Shown here: positions 7,968-17,052 of the stretch, one piece after another | Layout of the letters: the number at the start of each line of letters is the position of its first letter | Numbering within the stretch: the first letter of the stretch is position 1 | Origin: Streptomyces sp. SA15 | GTDB lineage: Bacteria; Actinomycetota; Actinomycetes; Streptomycetales; Streptomycetaceae | Length of the DNA stretch: 43,077 nt | Assembly: GCF_002291145.1 (NCBI RefSeq) | Contig: NZ_NTGE01000057.1 | Span: forward strand, 1 to 43,077 | Reading direction: 5' to 3' | Notes under the pieces: generated by a model | Seen by the model: only the letters and a program-made list of their open reading frames with translations | Databases searched by the model: none | What the model was told of the DNA's origin: nothing | Position numbers and translations under genes: made by a program

Positions 7968-9434
7968 TTACGACCGTACGGCCGCCCGCCCCGGCAGCGT
8001 GACCGTTACCGCCAGCCCCTCGCCCGGCGCCGTCCGCACGCTCACCTCACCGCCGTGCGCCCGCACCACCCCCTGCACGATCGCCAAGCCGAGCCCGCTG
8101 CCCGCACCTCCGCCGGCCCGGAAGAACCGGTCGAAGACCCGGGCCGCGTCCTGTGGGCCGAGTCCCGGCCCCTTGTCCGCGACACACAGCCGTACGACCC
8201 CGTCCGCGCGCTCCACGCCGAGGCGCACCGGCGCGTCGGCCGGCGTGTGCGTGCGCACGTTGCCCATCAGGTTGCCGAGGACCTGCCGCAGCCCGGACTC
8301 GTCGGCGTGCACCAGCAGGGAGCCGTCGGCGTCCACGGTGATGGGCCGGTCGGGCTGCTGCACCCTCAGGTCCTCGGCCGCGTCCCGCACCAGGCGGCTG
8401 ATGTCGACGTTGCGGAACCGCAGTTCGGGCTGCTGGTCGAGGCGGGCGAGGGTGAGCAGCTCGTCGACGAGCCGACCCATACGGTCCGTCTCCGCCAGCA
8501 CCCGCTCCCAGGCCCGCTTGCGTTCGTCCGGGTCGGACAGCATGCCCTTGTCATAGAGCTGGAGGTAGCCGCGTATCGCGGACAGCGGCGTGCGCAGTTC
8601 GTGCGAGGCGTCGGCGACGAAGCGGCGCAGCTGGGCCGCGCTGCGCTCGCGCGTGCGGTACGCCGACTCCACCTGGTGGAGCATGGAGTTCAGGGCGAGG
8701 CGCAGCTGCTCGACCTCCAGGGTGGCCTCCCGGCTGGACGGGACGCGCCGGGTCAGATCGCCCTCGGCGATCGCCGACGAGGTCTCCACCATGTCCTCCA
8801 GGGGCCGCATCCGGCGCCGGACGCTGAACATGGTCAGGCAGGCCAGCAGCGCGAGCAGCAGGGTGCCGATGGCGAGGTCGAACTTGACGGCCTTGGCGAC
8901 GCCCGTGTGAAGACCCTCGGACGAGGTGGCGAGCAGGATCTGTGTGCCGTCGGCGAGCCGGGTGCCGGTCACCCGGTAGTCGGCGCCCTGCACGGTGACG
9001 TCGTGCGGCTCGGGATCCTCGATGAGGGTGCGGGGGTCGTCGACGGCGTCCGCCAGGTCGCGCTGGACGTCGGTCGGCTGGAAGCCGAGGATGCCGACGG
9101 GCTCGCCCCCGCTGTCGACCGCGGCGAAGATCGAGTCCGGCCGCGGCTGTTCCTCCAGAGTCTGAGGCGCCAGCCGGTCGCGCACGAACCCCAGCACACT
9201 CAGTGAGTCGATCTCCCGCAGGGTGAGCTGCGAACCGCCCAGCGAGTCACGGGTCTTGGTGAGTTCCGTGTCGATCTGGTCCAGCAGGTAGTACCGCATG
9301 CCCATCACGCTCACGACGGTCGCCGCGACGATGCCGAGCGCGAGCAGCACCACGTTCGCCAGCGTGAGCTTGCCGCGCAGCGAGTGGATGCCGCGCTCGC
9401 AGCCCAGTGCCCAGAGCAGCCGGGGGACCCTCAT
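7968..9434 (-). CDS. Two-component sensor histidine kinase
   Basis: A 488-residue HAMP-type kinase. The first membrane helix is at about residues 23-46, then a roughly 120-residue extracytoplasmic sensor, a second helix (LLLALLACLTMFSV), a HAMP linker, the phospho-acceptor DASHELRTPLSAIRGY, N-box LGNLMGN, DKGPGLG and GSGLGLAIV. It resembles the MprB/TcrY-like kinases of actinobacteria. The ATG at 9434 overlaps the response-regulator stop by 4 nt, so the pair is translationally coupled with the regulator first. The sensor domain has no family I recognise. The MMPL transporter diverging from the regulator is a likely target. Confidence 0.93.
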   Translation of the reverse strand: MRVPRLLWALGCERGIHSLRGKLTLANVVLLALGIVAATVVSVMGMRYYLLDQIDTELTKTRDSLGGSQLTLREIDSLSVLGFVRDRLAPQTLEEQPRPDSIFAAVDSGGEPVGILGFQPTDVQRDLADAVDDPRTLIEDPEPHDVTVQGADYRVTGTRLADGTQILLATSSEGLHTGVAKAVKFDLAIGTLLLALLACLTMFSVRRRMRPLEDMVETSSAIAEGDLTRRVPSSREATLEVEQLRLALNSMLHQVESAYRTRERSAAQLRRFVADASHELRTPLSAIRGYLQLYDKGMLSDPDERKRAWERVLAETDRMGRLVDELLTLARLDQQPELRFRNVDISRLVRDAAEDLRVQQPDRPITVDADGSLLVHADESGLRQVLGNLMGNVRTHTPADAPVRLGVERADGVVRLCVADKGPGLGPQDAARVFDRFFRAGGGAGSGLGLAIVQGVVRAHGGEVSVRTAPGEGLAVTVTLPGRAAVRS

Positions 9435-10120
9435 GCCAGCCCGTACCCCACACCCCGACGGGTGGTGATCACCGGCGGTCCCAGCGTGTCCAGCTTGCGC
9501 CGCAGATAGCTGATGTAGGTCTCGACGACGGTCGACTCGGGCGGGGTGTGCTCGTACTGCCAGACGTGGCGCAGGAGTTGCTCCTTGGGCACGATCCGGC
9601 CGCCGTTGCGCACCAGGAAGCGCAGCAGGGCGTACTCGGTGGGGGTGAGCTCGACGGAGCGGCCCGCGCGGTGCACCGAGTACGTCGTGTCGTCCAGTTC
9701 CAGATCGCCGTAGCACAGGGGTGGGCGCTGCGGGAGGACGTCGGCCGGGCGGGTGCGGCGCAGCACCGCCGTGATCCTCGCGACGACCTCGTCAATGTTG
9801 AACGGCTTGGTGATGTAGTCGTCGCCGAAGCCGAGGGCGCCGACGATCTCGGCGGGCGAATCGCGCGCGGTGAGGAAGACGAGCGCCAGGTCGGGGCGCC
9901 TCGCGCGCAGTTCCCGGCCGAGCGCCCGGCCGTCCCCGTCCGGGAGCATGACGTCGAGCAGCGCCACGTCGGGCCGCGTGCGCTCGACCAGCGCGAGCGC
10001 CTCGCGGACGGTGCCCGCCGTCATCACCTCGAACCGGTGGTAGCGCAGGGCGATGGCGAGCACGTCAGCGATGCTCTCCTCGTCCTCCACGACCAGCACG
10101 GTGCCTGGAGCCGTCGTCAT
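9431..10120 (-). CDS. OmpR/PhoB-family response regulator
   Basis: A 229-residue regulator. The receiver domain (about 5-120) has the acidic pair E12/D13, phospho-acceptor D56 in LLDVMLPD, T84 and K105 in TKPF. The C-terminal winged helix (about 135-228) has the typical ELTPTEYALLRFLV and VVETYISYLRRKL segments. The ATG at 10120 is followed at once by the receiver fold; upstream in-frame codons would add an unrelated tail. It is the first gene of the two-gene operon with the kinase and is divergent from the MMPL gene. The 159-nt gap to that gene presumably holds the promoters and a regulator site. No clear direct repeat could be assigned by eye. Confidence 0.93.
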   Translation of the reverse strand: MTTAPGTVLVVEDEESIADVLAIALRYHRFEVMTAGTVREALALVERTRPDVALLDVMLPDGDGRALGRELRARRPDLALVFLTARDSPAEIVGALGFGDDYITKPFNIDEVVARITAVLRRTRPADVLPQRPPLCYGDLELDDTTYSVHRAGRSVELTPTEYALLRFLVRNGGRIVPKEQLLRHVWQYEHTPPESTVVETYISYLRRKLDTLGPPVITTRRGVGYGLA

Positions 10121-10279
10121 GGTCCCCAGTATCGGCGCGACCACTGACAGTGGGGCCGGTTCCGCGCTTTGGAGTTCCTTGAGAGTCATGCGCGTCGCAT
10201 GTCCAGGCGCGTGTGCCGCCCCAATTCTGTTGCCCAGGACCTGGGGGACCAACCGACCCGACGACGAAGGGGTTTGAGC

Positions 10280-12715
10280 GTGGCGACATTGGCACGGTGG
10301 TGCTATCGGCACCGGCTGGTGGTCCTGTTGCTGTGGGTGGGGGCGTTGTTCGGCCTGGGCGCGGCGAGTTCGACCGCGGGCACGAACTACGCGGAGGTCT
10401 TCTCCCTGCCCGACACGGACTCCAAGCGCGCGTACGACCAGATGAAGAAGGCCTTCCCGGAGCGCGCCGGCGACACCGACACGGTGGTGTGGAAGGTCGA
10501 GGAGGGATCGGTGCGGGACGCCTCCGTACGGTCCCGGATCGAGCCCGCGCTGCGGGACATCGGCGGGATGAAGGGGGTCGGCGAGGTCGCGAGCCCGTAC
10601 GGCGCCCGCGGCGCGGCCCAGATCAGCGAGGACGGGCGGATCGCGTACGCCCAGGTCACCTTCGCCGAACAGGCGGACGCCGTACCCAAGGACCTGGTCC
10701 AGGACGTCGTCGACACCGCGCAGGACGCCGAAGGCGACGGCCTTCAGGTCGAGCTCGGCGGCCAGGCCATCACCCGCGTCGAGGAGCCGCCCACCGGCAC
10801 CGCCGAACTGGTCGGCATCCTCGCGGCGGCCGTCGTGCTCTTCCTGGCGTTTGGCTCGCTGTTCGCGATGCTGCTGCCGATCCTGGTGGCGCTGTTCGGC
10901 GTGGGCACCGGCATGTTCTCCACGCAGCTGCTCAGCCATGTCACGAACGTGCCCGAACTCGCCTCCCTCCTTTCGACTTTGATCGGCCTGGGCGTGGGCA
11001 TCGACTACGCCCTGTTCATCGTCACCCGCCACCGCAAGGGCATCCTGCGCGGCATGGACCCGGAGGAGTCGGCGGTCACCGCCCTCAACACCTCGGGCCG
11101 GGCCGTGCTGTTCGCGGGCGGCACGGTGTGCATCGCGCTCGCCGGGATGCTGGTGACGAACCTTCGCTTCCTGGACGGTGTGGTGATCGGCACCTCCCTC
11201 ACGGTCGTGCTGAGCGTGCTCGCCGCCGTCACCCTGCTGCCCGCGCTGCTCGGCCTGCTCGGCCACCGGGTGCTCAGCCGCCGCCAGCGTCGCCGGCTGG
11301 CCGTTCAGGGCCCCGAGGGAGAGCGCCCGAGCGGCCTCGCCGCCCGCTGGTCGGCGTCGGTCGAACGCCGTCCGCGCTCGGTCGCCGCCCTGGCCCTCGT
11401 CCTGATGGCCGTCCTCGCGCTCCCGCTGCTGTCCCTGCGCCTCGGCACCGTCGACCAGGGCAACAACGAGGAGTCGACGACGACCAGGAAGGCGTACGAC
11501 CTGCTCGCCGAGGGCTTCGGCCCCGGCTTCAACGGCCCGCTCCAGGTGGTGGTGAACGGCGACGGCACGGACGGCCTGGTCACGTCGATCCGCCAGACGG
11601 AGGGCGTGGCGCAGGCCGCCGCGGCACCCCCGGCGAACGGCGTCACGGTGATCCAGGTGATCCCGACCACCTCACCGCAGGCCGAGGAGACCGACCGGCT
11701 GATCGACACCCTGCGCGACGACGTCATCCCGGACGCGGGCGTGGAGGCGCACGTGGGCGGGGTGACAGCGGTCTCGAAGGACTTCGCGTCCGTGACGGCC
11801 GACCGTCTGCCGCTCTTCATCGCGACGATCATCGGGCTCGGCTTCGTCCTCCTGCTGATCGCCTTCCGCTCGGTCGTCGTACCGCTGACAGCCGCCGTGA
11901 TGAACCTGATCGCCGCCGCTGCCTCCTTCGGCGTCCTCGTCGCGATCTTCCAGTGGGGCTGGGGCCTGAACCTGCTCGGCCTCGGCCAGGAGGGCCCGAT
12001 CGCCGCCTTCCTGCCGATCATCATGCTGTCCCTGCTCTTCGGTCTCTCCATGGACTACCAGGTGTTCCTGGTCAGCCGGATGCACGAGGAGTGGGTGCAC
12101 ACGAAGGACAACGCGCGGGCGGTGCGCGTGGGCCTGGCGGAGACGAGCAGGGTCATCAACAGCGCCGCCCTGATCATGGTCTGCGTCTTCATGGCCTTCG
12201 TCCTGAGCGGCGACTACGGCGCGGCCATGGCCGGCGTGGGGCTGGCCGCCGCGGTCGCCCTGGACGCGTTCATCCTGCGTACGGCACTGGTGCCGGCCGC
12301 GATGCACCTGCTCGGCAACTCCAACTGGTGGCTGCCGGCCTGGCTGGAGAAGCGGCTGCCGCATCTCGCGGTGGAGCCGAAGGAGGAGGCGGTGGCGGCC
12401 CAGTCGCCTGCTGCGCAGGGCCCCGCCTCCGTCATCCACGGCTTCGTCCGTACGGCCGACGGTGCACCAGTGGAGGGCGCGGCCGTGGCCCTGCTGTCGA
12501 AGGGCGGACGCCAACTGGACCGGGTCGAGTCGCTGGCCGACGGTTCGTACATCGTCTCGGTCCCGGCGCCGGGAACGTATCTGCTGGCGACGACGGGGAC
12601 GCCGTACGCCTCCCGCGCCCGCCAGGTGCTGGTCGGGGACGGGCCGTTGGTGTACGACGTCGAGCTCGCGGATGCTGCGGATGTCGCCGAGGGTGAGGTG
12701 GACGCGGTGAACTGA
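10280..12715 (+). CDS. MMPL-family RND transporter with C-terminal beta domain
   Basis: An 811-residue RND-type transporter with two related halves of about six membrane helices each and two extracytoplasmic domains (about residues 40-180 and 400-540). Signature segments are GIDYALFIVTRHR in half one and LSMDYQVFLVSRMHE in half two. MMPL proteins export lipids, siderophores or antibiotics. The GTG at 10280 has GAAGGGG 7 nt upstream and places the first helix normally. Residues about 717-811 add a carboxypeptidase-regulatory/Cna-B-like domain (HGFVRTADGAPVEGAAV, then DGSYIVSVPAPGTYLL), which is unusual for the family. It is divergent from the two-component genes, which may control it. Confidence 0.9.
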   Translation: MATLARWCYRHRLVVLLLWVGALFGLGAASSTAGTNYAEVFSLPDTDSKRAYDQMKKAFPERAGDTDTVVWKVEEGSVRDASVRSRIEPALRDIGGMKGVGEVASPYGARGAAQISEDGRIAYAQVTFAEQADAVPKDLVQDVVDTAQDAEGDGLQVELGGQAITRVEEPPTGTAELVGILAAAVVLFLAFGSLFAMLLPILVALFGVGTGMFSTQLLSHVTNVPELASLLSTLIGLGVGIDYALFIVTRHRKGILRGMDPEESAVTALNTSGRAVLFAGGTVCIALAGMLVTNLRFLDGVVIGTSLTVVLSVLAAVTLLPALLGLLGHRVLSRRQRRRLAVQGPEGERPSGLAARWSASVERRPRSVAALALVLMAVLALPLLSLRLGTVDQGNNEESTTTRKAYDLLAEGFGPGFNGPLQVVVNGDGTDGLVTSIRQTEGVAQAAAAPPANGVTVIQVIPTTSPQAEETDRLIDTLRDDVIPDAGVEAHVGGVTAVSKDFASVTADRLPLFIATIIGLGFVLLLIAFRSVVVPLTAAVMNLIAAAASFGVLVAIFQWGWGLNLLGLGQEGPIAAFLPIIMLSLLFGLSMDYQVFLVSRMHEEWVHTKDNARAVRVGLAETSRVINSAALIMVCVFMAFVLSGDYGAAMAGVGLAAAVALDAFILRTALVPAAMHLLGNSNWWLPAWLEKRLPHLAVEPKEEAVAAQSPAAQGPASVIHGFVRTADGAPVEGAAVALLSKGGRQLDRVESLADGSYIVSVPAPGTYLLATTGTPYASRARQVLVGDGPLVYDVELADAADVAEGEVDAVN

Positions 12716-12738
12716 GCCGCCCGTCGTCCGTCGGACAA

Positions 12739-12777
12739 CCCTGCGCCGGTCCGCCCGATCGGGTGGCCGGCGCAGGG
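12739..12777. terminator. Hairpin between convergent MMPL and tetR genes
   Basis: A perfect 11-bp inverted repeat (CCCTGCGCCGG with CCGGCGCAGGG) encloses a second self-complementary block (CCCGATCGGG). It lies 24 nt past the MMPL stop and 10 nt before the tetR stop, with no U-run. It is placed to end transcription from both sides. Confidence 0.8.
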
Positions 12778-12786
12778 ATCCCGTTC

Positions 12787-13542
12787 TCAAGGAGCTGTAC
12801 GCGCCGCCGGATCCGGCATCGCCTTCGTCATCCCCGGCAGAAAGTCCGTGAACAGCTCGTGCACCTCCCGCACGAGCGGCCGCAGCACCCGGAACCGCGC
12901 CAGCGACACGCCCCGCGCGGTCAGCCGGGCGCCCCGCTCGGCGAGCCGGTAGGTGCGCTCACGCCCCTCGGTCCGATCGAAGATCCAGTACAGCACGAGC
13001 CCCATCTGGGCGAGCCACATCAACTCGGGCAGGATGTCCCGCAGTTCCTCCGGCACCTTGGTCCTCGTCGCGCCGGCCAGCACCTCCCGGTGGACGCTGA
13101 TGGCCTCCACGCGCGCGTGCTCCGACTCGGGGGAGAAGGGGCTGAGCGGGCTGTCGGGATCGGCGGCGTTCTTGAAGAACTGCACCGCGAACTCGTGGTA
13201 CGGCGCCGCGATGTCCAGCCACACCTTGAGGACGCCCGCGAGCCGCGCCTCCAGGTCGGTCTCCCGGGCCAGGACCTCCCGGACCGCGACCTGGTGCTCG
13301 GCGGCGATCCGGTCGTAGAAGCCCTGGATCAGGTGCTCCTTGCCCGCGAAGTAGTAGTACGCGTTGCCGACGGAAACCCCGGCCTCCTTGGCGATGGCCC
13401 GCATGGTCGTCTTGTCGTAGCCCCGCTCCTGGAACAGCCGCATCGCCGTCTCCAGGATCAGGGCGCGGGTCTGCTCGGACTTGCTGGGGGTTGCGCTGTC
13501 GTCGGGGTCGTCGTTGTTCGGGGGCACGGAGTTCGCAGGCAC
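12787..13542 (-). CDS. TetR-family transcriptional regulator
   Basis: A 251-residue protein. After a 25-residue acidic, disordered start comes a TetR DNA-binding domain (about residues 25-75: ILETAMRLFQERGYDKTTMR, then AKEAGVSVGNAYYYFAGKEHLI). A longer C-terminal ligand and dimer domain follows with WLDIAAPYHEFAVQFFKN and LMWLAQMGLVLYWIFDRTEG segments. The start is a GTG at 13542. The gene stands alone, convergent with the MMPL gene across a strong hairpin. A TetR gene beside an exporter often represses it, but the convergent arrangement makes that less direct here. Ligand unknown. Confidence 0.9.
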   Translation of the reverse strand: MPANSVPPNNDDPDDSATPSKSEQTRALILETAMRLFQERGYDKTTMRAIAKEAGVSVGNAYYYFAGKEHLIQGFYDRIAAEHQVAVREVLARETDLEARLAGVLKVWLDIAAPYHEFAVQFFKNAADPDSPLSPFSPESEHARVEAISVHREVLAGATRTKVPEELRDILPELMWLAQMGLVLYWIFDRTEGRERTYRLAERGARLTARGVSLARFRVLRPLVREVHELFTDFLPGMTKAMPDPAARTAP

Positions 13543-13620
13543 GGAAATGAGCCTAACGAGTGGCGCGGGCGGCGAGCGGCCGGTGCTCGCGCGGACCCGC
13601 CGACCGCGGAGGGTGCCGCC

Positions 13621-14112
13621 TCAGCGCGGGTCCGCCTCGTCGAGCACCGAGCGCCACCGGCCCTGGGCGCGGTCGTAATGCAGGGGGCCGAGGCGGTACC
13701 GGGTGAGGTCCAGGGCCAGGAGCTGCCGGTATCCCTCTTCGGGCAGGTCGTGCTCCAGGACGATGCGCAGACCGCTCGCCGGGTCCTCGAGTACGACGGG
13801 ACGCGGCGGTTCGGGCGGCTCGAGCGCGGCGGCCGTACCGGAGGAGCGGAGATGGAGGCCGCGGACGGCTTCCTGGAGGCGGCGGTAGGCGCTCTCGGCC
13901 GTCTTCTGGCCCAGCATGCCCAGGAACGCCTGCAGGGGCAGCGCGATCAGGATCAGCCAGGTCAGTGGCTCGGTCGTGCGGCGCGGGGGGAGTTCCCGGA
14001 CGCTGGTGGCGAAGCCGAGGGCGGTGAGGGCGTCGGTGAGTGGGCGTTCCTGCTCGCGGGTGACGAGGGGGTCGACGACGAGGTCGGCGCGCAGGGGAGT
14101 GGGGTCAGTCAT
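13621..14112 (-). CDS. Small membrane partner of the CHAT protein, unknown family
   Basis: A 163-residue protein I do not recognise. It has a soluble N-terminal part (residues 1-48), one hydrophobic helix at about 50-68 (LTWLILIALPLQAFLGMLG) and a C-terminal part of about 95 residues with a Pro-rich linker and a mixed alpha/beta tail. Its ATG overlaps the CHAT gene stop by 8 nt, so it is almost certainly made with the CHAT protein. As second gene after a caspase-like protease it could be the protease's substrate, membrane anchor or effector. That is inference only; no pore, enzyme or peptidase motif is visible. Confidence 0.7.
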   Translation of the reverse strand: MTDPTPLRADLVVDPLVTREQERPLTDALTALGFATSVRELPPRRTTEPLTWLILIALPLQAFLGMLGQKTAESAYRRLQEAVRGLHLRSSGTAAALEPPEPPRPVVLEDPASGLRIVLEHDLPEEGYRQLLALDLTRYRLGPLHYDRAQGRWRSVLDEADPR

Positions 14113-16876
14113 CGTCGGCCTCCCGCAGCTGCCACATGTGGACGGTCTTCGCCGTGGCGGTGGCGAGTCGGGTGCCTTCGGGGGCGAAGGCCACGGCCCG
14201 CACAGCGTCGTCGTGGGGGATGGACAGGAGCTCCGCGCCGTTTCCGGCGTCCCACACCCGCGCGGTGCCGACGGATTCGCCGGTGCCGAGGAGCCGACCG
14301 TCGGGGCTGAACGCCACGCTGCTCACCTTTCTGCGCAGGGCGACCTCCATCAGCCGGGCACCGGTATCCGCGTTCCACAGCGCGGCGCTGCGGCTGGTCG
14401 CGGTGGCGAAGCGGTGGCCGTCGGGGCTGAACGCCAGGCCGTTCGCGACGCCACCGTGCGCGACCTTCACGAGCTCTTCGCCGGTCGCGGCTTCCCACAC
14501 CCGCGTGAAGCCGTCGCCGCAGATGGTGGCGAGGCGGCGGCCGTCGGGACTGAAGTCCAGGCTCTGCACGACGCGGCCGTGGGGAATCCTCAAGAGTTCC
14601 AGGCCGGTCTCCGCATCCCAGATCGGTACGCCGCCAGACCCCGTGAGAGCGCCGGCGAGGCGGCGGCCGTCGGGGCTGAACACCACATCGATCACCGTGT
14701 GTCTGGTCGAGAGCAAGAGCAGCCTGGCACCGTCTCCCGTGTTCCATACCCGCACGTACAGGTCTGCGCTGCCCGTGGCGAGACGTCGGCTGTCGGGACT
14801 GAAGCCGAGACCCCGGACCCCTGCCATCATGCCGCCGTGCTGGAAAGTGTGGACGTGCTTGCCCCGGGCGTCGATGATCAGCGCGATCTTCCGGCCGGTC
14901 GCGACCGCGAGATGGCGCGCGTCGGGTCTGAACGCGACCGCATTGACCTTGTGGGGTGCCTCGAAGGAGAACAGGGGCGACGCGGTGAGAGGTCCCATTC
15001 GGGTGCCCCGTATCTCCTGGCGCACCTTGGCGAGAAGCCGGGCGGTGTCGCGGTAGTCCGCGTCGAGGGCGTGGACTTCGGCCAATGAGCGCAGCGCCTG
15101 TTCCCAGCGGTCGGCGTCCATGTGGTCCAGACCCTCGTGGTAACGGGCGGCCAGGGTCCGGGCGCGGTCGGCGGCCGTCAGCTCCGCCTGGGCCGCCGTT
15201 GCCATGGCCAAGACCTCCGGATCGGGCTGGTCAGGGGCATGCTGGCGCAGGCGTTCGACGGCGGCCACGACAGCCTCCCACCGCCCGGCGCGGTGAAGGG
15301 TGTCGATCTCCTCGCGCAACTGGACCCGGGTCCGATGGAAGCGGGCCTGAGCCAGCAGCACCTGGGCATCCCGGTAACCGGGCTCGGCGGCGAGGACCGC
15401 CTCGAGGTGATCGACCGCCTGCTCCCAGTCCTGCGCGGCCGCCGCCGCGGTCGCGGCGGCGTACAGCGAGGCGAGGCGCTGACGCTGCCGGGCCAGGGTG
15501 AGTTTGGCCTGGCTGTCGCGGTAGTCGCGGTCGCGGGCGATGACCGCGCGGAACGCCTCGACGGCCTCCCCCCACCGGTCGGTGTACAGGGCGGCCAGCC
15601 CTTCGGCGTACAGCTCCTCCAGAGGCAGCTCCGCCTCCGCGGGACCTTCCTGAGGACGGAGGTCGGCCGGGCTCTCCCGGAGCAGGGTGGTGCCCGGTCT
15701 CGGCTCCCCGGGCGTCACGACAGCCGGGCCGGGGGTGTCGGCGAAGTCGAAGAGGTGACCGCCCCCGTCGAGGGAACGCATGTACAGCACCGGGGTTCCC
15801 CACTCGAGGGTGCCGGGCCTGGCCAGCGTCATGGCCTGGCGGGCCTCCATGACGGCCACGTCGATCGGCAGTTGTCGGGCCAGGGAGTCGTAGAAGGCGT
15901 GCGCGCATTCCAGCGCCGCGTCCTCGCTCACCTCGTACTGCATGGCGAGCACGGCCGGCATGCCCTTGCGCATCAGGGCACCGGCCACGCTGGAGAACGG
16001 GTTGAGCCCGCCCGCGCGGCCCGTCTCGCAGGCGTTGAGCACCGCCAGCCGCAACGAAGGGTGACCGGCGAGCAGCATCGCCAGTTGCCCGGCACCCAGC
16101 GGGTAGGTCTCGCCCCGCTCGCCGGCCAGCGCCAGGGTGCCCTCCTGGGCGGTGGCGTCGTACCCGCCGTGCCCGATGAAGTGCAGCACGTGCCATTCCC
16201 CCCGGCTCCCGGAGCCGTGCAGCGGCACGCGCGCGTCGCGGCGGACCGCGTCCCGCAGATCGCGCCAGGTCTGTCCGCCCACCCAGCCCAGCTCCACCCG
16301 CCCCTCAGCCAGCAGATCGGCCAGGGCCTCGCGCAGGCGCTGCTGTTCGGCCTGCACGGCCAGCGGTTCCTGGTCCTCCGGGCGGGCCACCATGCCCAGG
16401 ATCCGCAGCGGCGGGGCCACCCGGAGCGGCTCGACCGGCCGCGCCACCTGCGGATGACGTACGAGCGGCACCTCGAGGCAGACATAGGCGTCTTCGGCGG
16501 TGTCGTAGAGGAACTCCCACGGCAGTCGCGCCAGCTCAGGAGGTTGCACCCGCAGCACCATGCGGACCTGGCCGCCCCGCTGCGCGGCACGGTTGCGCGC
16601 GGCCAGCAGGAGCGCCGCCCCGGCTCCGCCCAGCAGGGCGTCGAACAGCATCCGCCCCAGTTCCCGTACGGGTGCCTCGCTGCCTACGACGGCGCGGCGC
16701 ACCCGGGCTGACGACGCGACCACCGCGTCCGGCACCCGCGCCGCCAGCGCCTCCAGCTCGTGCGGGTGCGGCAGGCGCATCACGTCCGCGGCCTCTTCGC
16801 CGTCCGTCGTCCGGTACACCACCGGGTAGCCGTCCGCCCCGCCCGGCCCGACCTCTATCCGGAAGTCGACGTCCAC
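14105..16876 (-). CDS. CHAT caspase-like protease with helical and WD40 repeats
   Basis: A 923-residue protein with three regions. Residues about 1-410 are a CHAT (caspase HetF-associated with TPR) peptidase: the LPWE segment at 118-121, catalytic His in HFIGHGG (H236) and catalytic Cys in NACETG (C283). Residues about 455-650 are TPR-like helical repeats with a recurring P-x-YRDA pattern. Residues about 665-920 hold seven WD40 units, each with an F-S-P-D-G-type strand, which would close a seven-bladed propeller. The GTG at 16876 has GAGGGGG 5 nt upstream; a longer in-frame extension is unrelated. It lies in an operon with the small membrane protein. CHAT-repeat proteins act in conflict or cell-death systems, where the repeats sense a trigger. 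The trigger and substrate here are unknown. Confidence 0.9.
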   Translation of the reverse strand: MDVDFRIEVGPGGADGYPVVYRTTDGEEAADVMRLPHPHELEALAARVPDAVVASSARVRRAVVGSEAPVRELGRMLFDALLGGAGAALLLAARNRAAQRGGQVRMVLRVQPPELARLPWEFLYDTAEDAYVCLEVPLVRHPQVARPVEPLRVAPPLRILGMVARPEDQEPLAVQAEQQRLREALADLLAEGRVELGWVGGQTWRDLRDAVRRDARVPLHGSGSRGEWHVLHFIGHGGYDATAQEGTLALAGERGETYPLGAGQLAMLLAGHPSLRLAVLNACETGRAGGLNPFSSVAGALMRKGMPAVLAMQYEVSEDAALECAHAFYDSLARQLPIDVAVMEARQAMTLARPGTLEWGTPVLYMRSLDGGGHLFDFADTPGPAVVTPGEPRPGTTLLRESPADLRPQEGPAEAELPLEELYAEGLAALYTDRWGEAVEAFRAVIARDRDYRDSQAKLTLARQRQRLASLYAAATAAAAAQDWEQAVDHLEAVLAAEPGYRDAQVLLAQARFHRTRVQLREEIDTLHRAGRWEAVVAAVERLRQHAPDQPDPEVLAMATAAQAELTAADRARTLAARYHEGLDHMDADRWEQALRSLAEVHALDADYRDTARLLAKVRQEIRGTRMGPLTASPLFSFEAPHKVNAVAFRPDARHLAVATGRKIALIIDARGKHVHTFQHGGMMAGVRGLGFSPDSRRLATGSADLYVRVWNTGDGARLLLLSTRHTVIDVVFSPDGRRLAGALTGSGGVPIWDAETGLELLRIPHGRVVQSLDFSPDGRRLATICGDGFTRVWEAATGEELVKVAHGGVANGLAFSPDGHRFATATSRSAALWNADTGARLMEVALRRKVSSVAFSPDGRLLGTGESVGTARVWDAGNGAELLSIPHDDAVRAVAFAPEGTRLATATAKTVHMWQLREADDD

Positions 16877-17052
16877 CGCATCCCCCTCGGCCTGCCGGGC
16901 CGTCAACCGCGCTGCTCGGCACGCCCGTCGCGCTCCACGCCAGGGCCCTTCCCCACGTGACGCCCCCACCATGCCGCCCCAACCGGCACATGCGCACCGT
17001 TTTCACGCGAGATCGGGTACGGAATGATCGCGGCCCGCCACGAAACCCGCCC

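Noticed and set aside
10213..12696. An 827-residue plus-strand frame overlapping the MMPL gene
   Set aside because: Arg/Pro/Gly-rich shadow in another frame; the MMPL frame has all helices and RND signatures.
12763..14310. A 515-residue plus-strand frame
   Set aside because: It is antisense to the TetR gene, the small membrane gene and the end of the CHAT gene, with no family pattern.
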